Shown: positions 18,209 through 26,417 of the stretch, one piece after another
Layout of the letters: each line of letters opens with the position of its first letter
Position numbering within the stretch: position 1 is the stretch's first letter
NCBI GenBank assembly: GCA_021782055.1
Contig: JAJXVP010000015.1
Span: 1-31,701 of the forward strand
DNA from: a bacterium
GTDB lineage: Bacteria > Spirochaetota > Spirochaetia > JABEVK01
Length of the DNA: 31,701 bases
Direction of reading: 5' to 3'
Program-made: the position numbers and the translations under genes
Notes under the pieces: model-generated
Databases searched by the model: none
What the model saw: only the letters and a program-made list of their open reading frames with translations
Told to the model about the DNA's origin: nothing

Positions 18209-19177
18209 TCACAACAAATGAAGGCGGCTATACTGCTCGTTCAAATCCTCCCATTCTTTTTGCCAAAAGTCTGGGGTACCCCAGCCGGGAAATTGGCGAC
18301 TAAAGCCTTCATCCTTTCGTTGTCGGGCGCACCAAGCTAAAAAATAAAGCATTCGGAGAAACCGTAGGGGCTCAAGCAAATTCCACCAGCGGTTATCAAA
18401 GGGCATCCAAACCTCGTAGCCCCGCGCTAGGGCTTGGGCTTCTTCCCGGCAGTTTTCCCACCGGTCGGGCAGTAACATCCACAGGTCTTGCACGGGAGGC
18501 CCGGTCATCATGTCGTCAAAATCGATCAGCAATAACCCTTCGTCAGGGCGGTCAAGGATATTGCCGCGATGGAGGTCCCCGTGGATGCGATGGTGAACAG
18601 TGTTGTCCAGAAGTGGCTCTATGGTATTGAGTGCTTCGTCAAGCATGGTGAAAAAGGGTTCTTTGAGACGGTGAGGTAAAAGGTCGGCCTCCCAAAGCTC
18701 CTGGGCTAGTTGGTCTCCTGCCCCCGATGCGGTCAGCGTGAGGCGGTGGGGACAGCTTCGCCGCTTTGCCGCACTATGAAGGCGGCCGACTAACGATCCA
18801 ATCCGTTCGAGATCCGATAGGCTTTCGCCTTCAAAGGTTCTGCCCGCTTTTTGGGGAAAGACCGCCCAGAAATAGGGAGCTTCGTAACTTAGCGTTTCAC
18901 CTTTCAGGTTGGCAAGGGGGAGTGCCAGGGGAAGGCCTGCTTCACCAGCATCGGCAAGAAAGGTGTGTTCTTCGGCGAGGGCTTGGGGGAGCCAGCGACC
19001 AGGACGGTAAAACTTCACAATCCAACGGTTGCCTTGGGTGTCGGTCAACCCATAGACACGGTTAACATAGCTATTAAACGGCCTAAGCGCCGCTTCAGCG
19101 TCGATACCATAATTGTGGTAGAGGGCGTCGAGAATAAAGTCGGGACTGAGACTTTGAAAATCCGGAAGTACACTCAT
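18209..19177 (-). CDS. srkA: SrkA-like stress response protein kinase
   Basis: A 322-residue kinase of the APH/choline-kinase fold that resembles E. coli SrkA (YihE, 328 residues), which phosphorylates Ser/Thr and counters death signals after envelope or oxidative stress. The catalytic loop is HGDLHRGNIL (Asp201, Asn206). The metal-binding motif is LLIDFDDMMTG (Asp219), followed by the SrkA-typical GPPVQDLWMLLPD. The ATP-binding Lys is probably in WIVKFYRPGRW (Lys55), also typical. The ATG overlaps the upstream histidine kinase stop by 4 bp (ATGA), indicating coupling. Its neighbours, a sensor kinase and pirin, support a stress role. Confidence 0.9.
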   Translation of the reverse strand: MSVLPDFQSLSPDFILDALYHNYGIDAEAALRPFNSYVNRVYGLTDTQGNRWIVKFYRPGRWLPQALAEEHTFLADAGEAGLPLALPLANLKGETLSYEAPYFWAVFPQKAGRTFEGESLSDLERIGSLVGRLHSAAKRRSCPHRLTLTASGAGDQLAQELWEADLLPHRLKEPFFTMLDEALNTIEPLLDNTVHHRIHGDLHRGNILDRPDEGLLLIDFDDMMTGPPVQDLWMLLPDRWENCREEAQALARGYEVWMPFDNRWWNLLEPLRFLRMLYFLAWCARQRKDEGFSRQFPGWGTPDFWQKEWEDLNEQYSRLHLL

Positions 19178-20415
19178 CGCGAAATTTGCGGAAGCTCGAA
19201 GCGAAAGACCGAGCCTTTTCCCAACGTACTTTGCACCGAAACCTTTCCACCGTGGTGAGCCACGAACTCTTGAACGAGTAAGAGGCCAAGTCCGGTACCG
19301 CGTTCACCGTGTAAACCCTGCCGTTGGGGTCGATCTTTGGTATTAAACAGCGCCGCTTGCGTCGTGGCATCCATTCCCACGCCAGAATCTTGGACTTCGC
19401 AACAGAACCACCCGTTGTTGAGTTCGCTTCGTATGTGGATCACGCTCTTTTCTGGAGAGTATTTCACGGCATTTGAAATCAGGTTGCGCAATACGGTGCT
19501 CATCATGTCAGCATCGCAAGTAACAATAAGATTGGTAGGGATGTCGCGTTCGAAGGTCACATCGGTACGCCGCGCCTGCTCTTGCCAAAGGCCGATTACG
19601 GAATCGACCAGGTCATTCCACGAGTGCGGAAAAGGATGAAACGGCAGTCTCCCTTGACGTTGCGAGGTCCAAAGTAAAAGATTTTCAAGCAGAGTAAAGA
19701 TGTTGTCTGCCGTTTGGCGCAACGAATGTAAAAAGTCAGCTTTTTCTTGGTCACCCATCGCATTCTGGTGGAACTCGTAAAACGTAAGGCCTTCTTTTAA
19801 ACCACCAACCGGTCCCCGTAAATCATGGCCAATCAATGAAAAAAGCAAATCTTGGTTATGGGCATTAGCTAACAGTTCTGCCTCGCGTCGGCGTGAACAA
19901 ATTTGAAAATAAATCACTAAAGCAATGAAAATCGCGACAATGGTCAGAGCCGACATCAGGTGAGAAAAACGCATCAAGGGAGCCGGATAGCCGACAAAGC
20001 TCGCTTCACTCAAAAAGAAATTTGTCCAGACAAAAAAAGCAATGTTGAGGGAACTCAAAGTATACACCCAGGCTCGGTGGTGCGTCGGGATTAAAAGGAA
20101 GGGTAGGTAGGCAAAGATGAGAAAAAACGCTTGAAGCCCCAAAAGTGGTCCATAATGAAAATTGACGGCGAGGAACATCTGAAGGCTGGATGCTGTACAG
20201 AGTGCAATGGCCGCCTTCGTTAACCACTTGGGGCGTACAAGACGCCAAAAGCTCAGATATAGCACGGCCAAGAGCATATTGATGCTGGTAAAGAGGGGCC
20301 ACGAGGGAGGCTTGAGGTAAAACTCCATGGGGAGAAAAACCAGAGTCGAAGCACCGGCAATGAGAAATCCTAGACGCAGAAGCTCAAAAGAACTTTTTTG
20401 TTGGTGGCTGGACAT
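19174..20415 (-). CDS. Membrane sensor histidine kinase, multi-helix input domain
   Basis: A 413-residue sensor kinase. The N-terminal 175 residues hold about six hydrophobic helices with little periplasmic loop, so it probably senses a signal in or at the membrane. The core follows: phosphorylated His in LIGHDLRGP (about residue 197), N box LRNLISNAVKYS, G1 DSGVGM and G2 GTGLGL. I prefer the ATG at 20413-20415, which has GAGG just upstream. A GTG at 20424 overlaps the dedA stop (GTGA) and would add three residues, but has no SD. The stop overlaps srkA by 4 bp. No response regulator is adjacent, so it is an orphan kinase within a stress-type operon. Confidence 0.88.
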   Translation of the reverse strand: MSSHQQKSSFELLRLGFLIAGASTLVFLPMEFYLKPPSWPLFTSINMLLAVLYLSFWRLVRPKWLTKAAIALCTASSLQMFLAVNFHYGPLLGLQAFFLIFAYLPFLLIPTHHRAWVYTLSSLNIAFFVWTNFFLSEASFVGYPAPLMRFSHLMSALTIVAIFIALVIYFQICSRRREAELLANAHNQDLLFSLIGHDLRGPVGGLKEGLTFYEFHQNAMGDQEKADFLHSLRQTADNIFTLLENLLLWTSQRQGRLPFHPFPHSWNDLVDSVIGLWQEQARRTDVTFERDIPTNLIVTCDADMMSTVLRNLISNAVKYSPEKSVIHIRSELNNGWFCCEVQDSGVGMDATTQAALFNTKDRPQRQGLHGERGTGLGLLLVQEFVAHHGGKVSVQSTLGKGSVFRFELPQISR

Positions 20416-20420
20416 TTTCC

Positions 20421-21095
20421 TCACTCGTTTTTGTGGGCTGGGTCTGCCTTGGGTTCTTTCTTAGGTTTATCGTTCCAGAGTTTAACAAGAAGCACAGCAA
20501 CTAAAAGAACCCCAAGGATAATCAACGCCCAAGAGATTTCTTTGAAATACTTGTGGAAAAGATCTTTGACCCTCTGTGTCCCATAGGCAAGCGACAAAAA
20601 GTAACTCGAAAGGGCTAGAAAGGTATTCCAAAGACCAGCCCCAAGAAAGGTAAACAGCCAAAAGCGTCGAAGCGGCATTTTTGCTAAACCGGCAGCGATC
20701 GAAAGCAAGTGTCGGACCGCAGGAATGAGGCGGCCAAAAAACGTGGCACTGCGACCATATTTGTTGAAAAAGGCTTCGGCGTGATCCACCGAGCGTTCAT
20801 GGATGAACATGAGGTGGGCCACCCTCGTACGACTAAGAGCATGAACAGCAGGACGTCCTAAAAGCTTTGCTAAAAAGTAATTGAAACTTGCCCCCACGAG
20901 ACTGCCCAAAGTCCCGATCAGAAGAATCCCTACAATGCTCATCTGTCCGGTATCGGCAGCAATAAAGGCGGCAGGGGGAAGAATCATTTCAGAGGGAAGG
21001 GGCAAAAAGGTGGACTCCATGACCATCAGGAGGAAAACCGTCAAGTAGTTCAAATTTGCAGTGTACCAATCGATTAGGACTTTAATAAATTCCAT
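20421..21095 (-). CDS. DedA family membrane protein
   Basis: A 224-residue integral membrane protein of the DedA/SNARE-associated family. In other bacteria these proteins flip undecaprenyl phosphate or phospholipids and are needed for envelope integrity and proton-motive-force balance. Family landmarks are FLPLPSEMILPPAAF (about 31-45), FFGRLIPAVRHLLSIAAGLAKM (about 119-140) and the following LGAGLWNTF. The usual acidic residue in the G-x-x-x-G-D segment appears as Asn (GASFNY). The C-terminus is charged (KPKKEPKADPAHKNE). The start has SD GAGGAG, 3-4 bases away, which overlaps the TGA of the FecR-like gene 7 bp upstream. Confidence 0.92.
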   Translation of the reverse strand: MEFIKVLIDWYTANLNYLTVFLLMVMESTFLPLPSEMILPPAAFIAADTGQMSIVGILLIGTLGSLVGASFNYFLAKLLGRPAVHALSRTRVAHLMFIHERSVDHAEAFFNKYGRSATFFGRLIPAVRHLLSIAAGLAKMPLRRFWLFTFLGAGLWNTFLALSSYFLSLAYGTQRVKDLFHKYFKEISWALIILGVLLVAVLLVKLWNDKPKKEPKADPAHKNE

Positions 21096-21102
21096 AGGCT
21101 CC

Positions 21103-22236
21103 TCAGTTGAAAAAATCGGATTCTTTTATGCTTTCGGCGGATTTTGACTCTTGCGGGAGCGCTTTTCCTTGGTTTCTTTCAGCATAAAGCTTGCTATCCC
21201 AGCAAAAGTCTGACGTCCAGCGGGTCAATGACGCTTGGTCCTGTCGCCAGTGCTCAAAAAAATCTTTTGCTGTATAACCACTGTAGACTGCAGCATCTTC
21301 AGAAAGGTTACCAATTTGTTCACTATGCCAGGCCTGCTTGAGACTCTGATTTAGACTCAGTGTTGCGATCAACGGCCTTTGTACCTGCAAAAGTGGCCCA
21401 ACTACCAGACTTTTTTCGTGTTCCGCTTTTTTTAAGGGGCTCACCGTTCCAGCTGTGTCCTGACGTTTCCACAAGGTTAAAACCGGTAACGCTTCACGCC
21501 TCAGGCGCCCCTCGGCGCGGTTGAGTTGCCCTAGCTCTAGCAAGTACTGACGAGCTAATTCAGGAAAGGTTCGCGAAAGAGATTTTTCAGCTTGCCGCTT
21601 AGTGGCTTTTTGCCATTGTGTCAGAAAATCCGTGAGAGTAGAAGGGTCAGCTGACAACGGCACAAAGCTGTTCCCATTGAGCTCTAGCGCCGAGCCTGGC
21701 TGCGAAAAAAGGGTCAGATTCTCATAGGTGCCTGTAATTACGCCGTCTTGCGAGGCTGCCAAAAGGCTCCTGTTTGCAGTGGCCACCCAAAAAGTCGCCT
21801 TGTTAGCCTTAAGCAGGAGGCGAGCAGTTTGAACCTCCAAACCTGTTCGCTTTTGTGTCGGATCGCTCTTAACGCGCAAGCTACCACTGAGTAAAAAAAT
21901 CCTGGCGGTCTGGCCCCAGGCAGGTGACACCTGCCACCATAAGGCCGTACTGGGCCCCAAACGAAGCGATCCCGAAAACCCACCCGCCGGGGAAAAAGTC
22001 ACCGTCAGTTGACTTTGGGGACCAGTGACAATGAGGTCATAATCCTCAAGAGCCGTGCCAGGTTGAAGGTTTTCTGCAAGGGCGCGGCCCTGTCGGGTCA
22101 CCGTTACCTGTCCCGAAAGCTCGGATATCTGGGCAACCGAAACCCCGCTTAACGGGGTTGCTGCCAGGAGAATTCCCCCAAGCAAACCCCAAAAAGCAAA
22201 AAAACGCTGGTTTCGACGTAGGAAAAGGTTCGTCAT
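21103..22236 (-). CDS. Exported FecR-domain protein
   Basis: A 377-residue protein with a Sec-type signal peptide (charged LRRNQR followed by a hydrophobic stretch, about residues 1-36). A FecR-like beta domain follows (about 37-190: ISELSGQVTVTRQGRAL, LQPGTALEDYDLIVTGPQSQLTVTF). Such stand-alone FecR proteins are periplasmic or surface proteins in many spirochaetes and other diderms; the iron-dicitrate role of E. coli FecR should not be assumed. The remaining half is helix-rich with many Gln/Arg/Lys and has no domain I recognise. No clear SD precedes the ATG at 22234-22236. It is first of a run leading to dedA, a histidine kinase, srkA and pirin, and is divergent from the LysM lipoprotein gene. 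Confidence 0.8.
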   Translation of the reverse strand: MTNLFLRRNQRFFAFWGLLGGILLAATPLSGVSVAQISELSGQVTVTRQGRALAENLQPGTALEDYDLIVTGPQSQLTVTFSPAGGFSGSLRLGPSTALWWQVSPAWGQTARIFLLSGSLRVKSDPTQKRTGLEVQTARLLLKANKATFWVATANRSLLAASQDGVITGTYENLTLFSQPGSALELNGNSFVPLSADPSTLTDFLTQWQKATKRQAEKSLSRTFPELARQYLLELGQLNRAEGRLRREALPVLTLWKRQDTAGTVSPLKKAEHEKSLVVGPLLQVQRPLIATLSLNQSLKQAWHSEQIGNLSEDAAVYSGYTAKDFFEHWRQDQASLTRWTSDFCWDSKLYAERNQGKALPQESKSAESIKESDFFN

Positions 22237-22292
22237 GCGTTGATCTTAGGGGGAAACGTCGCTTTTTTCTAGATTTTTCTGGCTCTTTCTAG

Positions 22293-22325
22293 TAAAATAC
22301 TTTAGTTACCAGGAGGTGTTCTCCC
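22293..22325 (+). promoter_or_regulatory. Putative -10 box and ribosome site of the LysM lipoprotein gene
   Basis: A -10-like TAAAAT (22293-22298) lies 27 bp before the ATG at 22326, in a T-rich stretch with no convincing -35 box. A consensus AGGAGG follows at 22311-22316, 9 bases before the ATG. The SD is secure; the promoter is tentative. Confidence 0.45.
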
Positions 22326-23747
22326 ATGAAGCTTGCCGTGACAGCGGTTCTTATCTCGATGGCCTTATTTTTGACCGGTTGTCCCTCTGCTCCGCCTGCC
22401 CCCCCGGCTCAACCAAAAGTGGAAGCTCCTAAACCTCAAGAGGTTAAACCCACGCCCGTGCCCCAAAAGCCCGTCGCACCACAAGTGGTTCCCAATGGTT
22501 TGACAGCCAGCGATTATGGTCCGGCTGAAAATGCTATCAGCCAGGCTGAAGCCGCTCAGGCCGAGCGCTATAGTCCTACGATGTTGGCCAGAGCCAAAGA
22601 AGAGTTGAAACAAGCTCATTCTTTGGGGCAATCTGACCCCGAAAAAGCTAGGACTTTATTGTCCGAAGCCGTCACGGATGCCAATACGGCTCGTGACAAT
22701 GCCTTAGCCGCTAGGCGTGCGGCAATGATTGCTCGTTTGGATCGCGCTCGCCAACTCATTGTTGACTTAAAAGGCGATAGGTTCTATCCGGCTGAATTTC
22801 AAAAAGACGATGCCTTACGCGTTGCCGCCGAGAAAGAACTTCAAACCAACGTGGATCAAGGTGAAGCTCAGGGCGGAACGGCTTTGGAGGCTTTAGTCAA
22901 GCTCTACGATAAAGTGAGTCAAAATCTCGATACAGCCAAGCAAAAAAAAGAAGCGGCTCAAAAGGATATTCACGCGGCTGAACAGGCTCAGGCCATGATT
23001 TGGGTGCCCGATCTGCTTCAGAAAGCTGGGGACTCTTTCCTCCAGGGAGTCGTGTCGTACCGCTCGTATCATCTCGAAGCGGCTCTGGATGCCTGGACTC
23101 AAGCGGAATTTGAGGCCCAACAAGCTCAGAACGCGGCTTTGACCGAAAACCAAAAAAAGAACGCCGAAGCTTTGATGAAAGCCACAATGCAAAAAATCGA
23201 AAAAGCTTCGCAAGCGACAGTGGTTACTCCCGATGATAAGATCATTGGTCCACGCCCCTGGAATGGGCAAAAAGCGTTGGAGGCGGTACCACCCGCCGAG
23301 TCTACTCCGGCACCGGCACCGGCACCAACAACGTCACCGGCACCTTTGGTGACCCCAGCACCGTCTCAAGGTCATTCTCAGCTTATTCCCCATGACGGTT
23401 CTACCGTTGTTCTGGCCGAAAAAAGCCGTTTGGATTACCTTGAAGAGGCAAAGACAACCTGGGAAAAAGGCGTTTCCTTCTATAAAGGTGGGAACTACGT
23501 TTTAGCCTCGCAGTATTTTCTTGATGCTCAGCGCCTGGTGGATATTTACCTCGCCATGGCTGTTGATAAGGTCTATACCGTTCGTTTGATTCCTGAGCAC
23601 CGCGACAGCCTATGGCGTATCGCGGGTTATCCGAATATCTACAGCCGGCCTTTGGATTGGCCTAAGATTTGGAAACGAAACCAAAAGCTGATCCAAAACC
23701 CCGATTTAATTTATCCGGGCTGGCAGTTGATCATCCCACCGCAATAA
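22326..23747 (+). CDS. LysM-domain lipoprotein
   Basis: A 473-residue lipoprotein with lipobox LTGC (Cys19). A Pro-rich linker (about 20-55) is followed by long Ala/Gln/Lys-rich helices (about 60-290) that look like a coiled-coil or DUF4398-type repeat region. A Pro-Ala spacer (about 318-345, a GCACCG-type repeat in DNA) leads to a helical segment and a C-terminal LysM-like domain (about 415-473: VRLIPEHRDSLWRIAG ... NPDLIYPGWQLIIP). LysM domains bind N-acetylglucosamine-containing glycans, so the protein likely tethers the outer or inner membrane to murein. It has its own SD (AGGAGG) and a strong terminator, so it is probably monocistronic. Confidence 0.88.
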   Translation: MKLAVTAVLISMALFLTGCPSAPPAPPAQPKVEAPKPQEVKPTPVPQKPVAPQVVPNGLTASDYGPAENAISQAEAAQAERYSPTMLARAKEELKQAHSLGQSDPEKARTLLSEAVTDANTARDNALAARRAAMIARLDRARQLIVDLKGDRFYPAEFQKDDALRVAAEKELQTNVDQGEAQGGTALEALVKLYDKVSQNLDTAKQKKEAAQKDIHAAEQAQAMIWVPDLLQKAGDSFLQGVVSYRSYHLEAALDAWTQAEFEAQQAQNAALTENQKKNAEALMKATMQKIEKASQATVVTPDDKIIGPRPWNGQKALEAVPPAESTPAPAPAPTTSPAPLVTPAPSQGHSQLIPHDGSTVVLAEKSRLDYLEEAKTTWEKGVSFYKGGNYVLASQYFLDAQRLVDIYLAMAVDKVYTVRLIPEHRDSLWRIAGYPNIYSRPLDWPKIWKRNQKLIQNPDLIYPGWQLIIPPQ

Positions 23748-23768
23748 CAACGCCTTCAGCAAAAGAAT

Positions 23769-23803
23769 GGCCTTGCCTCTTTCGAGAGCAAGGCCTTTTT
23801 TTT
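23769..23803 (+). terminator. Rho-independent terminator after the LysM lipoprotein gene
   Basis: GGCCTTGC (23769-23776) pairs with GCAAGGCC (23788-23795), with inner pairing CTC/GAG and a small loop, followed by eight T. On the opposite strand the stem is followed by ATTCTTTT just after the RND transporter stop, so it may work in both directions. Confidence 0.9.
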
Positions 23804-23818
23804 ATTCTTTCGCCTCAG

Positions 23819-26407
23819 CTATTCTTCAGTCTTAGCGGTGAGCGTGCCCAAGAACAAAAACCTGAAGTTCTTTTTCGAGAGCAACAGAATTACCGCAGGA
23901 ACAACAATCAGCGCGCCAAATGCTGTCGTGAGCATACAGATAGCGGTTAAAAAGCCAAACTGAATTAAAGGCACAAAATTCGAGACGACGAGAACAAGGA
24001 AGCCCGCGACAATCACAAACATATTGTAAAGAATGGCGCGTCCTTTGTGCAGGATGGTATTTTCGAGAGCAACGTGAATATCGGGGTGTCGGCGGAGTTC
24101 TGACCGGTACCAGGTGATGTAGTGGATTGAATAGTCGACCCCGATACCGATTGCGATGGACGAAACCATCGCTGTCGCTGTATTGAGGGGGATGCCAAAC
24201 AGGCCTAAGACTCCAAAGTCGATGACCAAAGTCATAGCAATGGGGATCATGGCAATCAGCGTCATCCAAAAGTCTTTCAAGACCACCAAGAGCAGGATAA
24301 AGACCAGCACAACACAGATTTCAATGCTCTTGATCATACCGTCCATCAAAAGGGAGTTCCCGACATAGTAGAGGTGTGCTGTTCCTGTGATGGCGACGTG
24401 GAGGTGATTGGCCTGTTGAAACGCTGGGTCAAAGTACTGCCGTGCAAAGTTCGCCACCGCCTCGGAATCATCGGTCCCGACCCGCTTGAGGGTAATCGAG
24501 ATTCTCAGTTTATCGTGGCTGTCGGTGACAACGTTATGGATATCGCCCGAAAAGATAAACAGGTACTGCGCAATGAGTTTAGGGTCTTGGGGGATGGTAT
24601 AAAATTGTGGCGAGCCCCCGTTCATCTCCTGATTCATCTTTTTGATAATATCCACAAACGACAGGGTCTTGGTGGCATAGGGAAACTTAGCTTTAACCGC
24701 GTGCGAGAAAGCATCGATTTTGTTCAAGACAGCAGGGGTAACCAAGGACACCGGCTCCCCCTTGGTTTTGCCTTCGCCAAACTGCGAGTCCAGAATCACG
24801 TTGATGGTCTGGGTCCCCGCCAGTTCGCGGTTCAGCACGTCATCCGCCACATGAATCGGCGATTCTTTTTTAAAAAACGAAACGTTATTGAGCTCTGACT
24901 TCACGAAGAAGACACCCACCGCAAAAATTGCCGTTAGCGCCAGCGAAATAACAAGAATCAACCCAGACCACCGCCGGTTAAGGTGAACCATTCCTTTGAG
25001 TAGTTGGCCCACCAGCCCCTTAGTCGGTTCATGGTATTCAAGATTCTTGGGTTTTTTGCTCCAGAGAATTGCGGCGGGAAGAACCCACAGGGCGGCGGCA
25101 ACAGCCACTAAGTCTCCAAAGGCCGTAAAGAGACCAAAGTTTTTGATAGGGACAAAGTCTTCGGCGGCCAAAGCACCAAAGCCCACCATGACCGTGATTC
25201 CTGAGAGTGTCACCGCCAGGCCAACAACACCAAGGTTTCGCGTCAAAATTTCGCGCTTGTCGTGCCCAGGGTCAAGAAAATAGTGATTCATCTGGTGGAT
25301 GCCGTAGGCACTGGCGATAGCCACCATCAAAGGCGGCAAGGTAACTGAGGCGATCGAAATGGGAATCCCCAGCCATGCCATCGCTCCCAGAGCACTGACC
25401 ACACCCATAATGACGACGATCATGGGGTAGAGAACACCCTGCACATTTTTAAAGCTAAGAAAGAGTACGACCAGAACAACCAGAATGACGAGGGGCATCA
25501 ACAGGGCTAAATCTGATTTTAACGTGGTGCCCATATCGCTCGAGATGACGGGCTCTCCATCCAGGTAGGTAGTGATGCCCGGTGTATGGTCCTGGTTCAG
25601 AATCTGTTGGATTGCTGTGACAAGACTGAGCTGAACATCGGCATCCTCGGTCTTGGGTTGAATGATCAAAGTCGCAAAACGGTCGTCTTGTGAGTACAGA
25701 ACATTGCGGTAAATGCTCCACGACTGGGCTTTGGCTTTGAGGCTGGCGGCGACTTCTGGTGTAATCACGGTCCCTTCAGGCAGGAGTTTGTCGCTGACCA
25801 GCGAACCGTCTTCGTTGGCGATGTAGTCGGCGTTAATCAACGATTGAGTCTTCCGTATGGGGCTTTCGAGCCAGGCGTAAAACTTTACAGGGTCTTTGTC
25901 CCGGCTAGCCTTGGCGATTCTCTGTGCCAAAGGAGCCTTCCACCCCAGGTTTTTCATTGACTGTGCGGGGTCGATGAGCCAAGGATAGAACGTTTTAACA
26001 AAGTCTTTGGCGTCAAGACCTTGGTCAAGAGCGGCGTCGACAATCTGCTGAGCATCTTTAACCGAAAGGCCCAAATACCGGCTTAACTGCTGTGCGGGTA
26101 GGGTTCGGTTGAGCTTTTGCACCTTGGCAGTAAGCTTTTGCAGATAGGTTAAGGTTGTCGGCGAAAAGGCATCCGGGCTTTTAACCCCGACAATAATCAT
26201 GGAACTCTTGCCAAACCGGCTTTCGGCCTCATAGTAGTTGTCCAGCATCAAGGCAGGGTTATTCGCAGGGAGCATGGATCGGATGCTGTTGTCAAATTGA
26301 AGCTTCGGTAGAGCCCAACCCAACGCGAGGGTCACGGCAAAGGCCAAGAAAAGAACCAAGCGGGGGTGCCGATACAGCCGTCCACTGGCTTTGAGAAATT
26401 TTTCCAC
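23819..26407 (-). CDS. MMPL-type RND transporter
   Basis: An 862-residue proton-driven RND-superfamily exporter of the MMPL / hydrophobe-amphiphile efflux-3 type. The fold is duplicated. The first membrane helix lies near residues 17-35, a large periplasmic loop spans to about 300, five helices follow, then a second lead helix near 480, a second loop, and a last helix cluster with the conserved GIGVDYSIHYITWY. The first half has the matching AIASAYGIHQMNHYF. I chose the GTG at 26405-26407 because AAGGAG lies 7 bases before it. An upstream ATG at 26458 is in frame but overlaps the end of the barrel gene by 41 bp. It is the third gene of an operon with a LolA-like protein and an outer-membrane barrel candidate, a grouping known for moving lipids or hydrophobic compounds between the membranes. 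The cargo is unknown. Confidence 0.9.
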   Translation of the reverse strand: MEKFLKASGRLYRHPRLVLFLAFAVTLALGWALPKLQFDNSIRSMLPANNPALMLDNYYEAESRFGKSSMIIVGVKSPDAFSPTTLTYLQKLTAKVQKLNRTLPAQQLSRYLGLSVKDAQQIVDAALDQGLDAKDFVKTFYPWLIDPAQSMKNLGWKAPLAQRIAKASRDKDPVKFYAWLESPIRKTQSLINADYIANEDGSLVSDKLLPEGTVITPEVAASLKAKAQSWSIYRNVLYSQDDRFATLIIQPKTEDADVQLSLVTAIQQILNQDHTPGITTYLDGEPVISSDMGTTLKSDLALLMPLVILVVLVVLFLSFKNVQGVLYPMIVVIMGVVSALGAMAWLGIPISIASVTLPPLMVAIASAYGIHQMNHYFLDPGHDKREILTRNLGVVGLAVTLSGITVMVGFGALAAEDFVPIKNFGLFTAFGDLVAVAAALWVLPAAILWSKKPKNLEYHEPTKGLVGQLLKGMVHLNRRWSGLILVISLALTAIFAVGVFFVKSELNNVSFFKKESPIHVADDVLNRELAGTQTINVILDSQFGEGKTKGEPVSLVTPAVLNKIDAFSHAVKAKFPYATKTLSFVDIIKKMNQEMNGGSPQFYTIPQDPKLIAQYLFIFSGDIHNVVTDSHDKLRISITLKRVGTDDSEAVANFARQYFDPAFQQANHLHVAITGTAHLYYVGNSLLMDGMIKSIEICVVLVFILLLVVLKDFWMTLIAMIPIAMTLVIDFGVLGLFGIPLNTATAMVSSIAIGIGVDYSIHYITWYRSELRRHPDIHVALENTILHKGRAILYNMFVIVAGFLVLVVSNFVPLIQFGFLTAICMLTTAFGALIVVPAVILLLSKKNFRFLFLGTLTAKTEE

Positions 26408-26417
26408 AAGGCTCTCC

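Noticed and set aside
18153..18212. Pirin start at GTG 18212
   Set aside because: It overlaps the srkA stop by 4 bp, but lacks an SD. The ATG at 18152 has a consensus AAGGAGGT and begins at the family's usual N-terminus.
23305..23345. GCACCG-type repeats as a CRISPR or mobile repeat
   Set aside because: They are in frame and encode a Pro-Ala linker of the LysM lipoprotein.
24374..24898. A 174-residue plus-strand frame inside the RND transporter gene
   Set aside because: It is antisense to a conserved gene, has no family features and no SD, and is a shadow frame.
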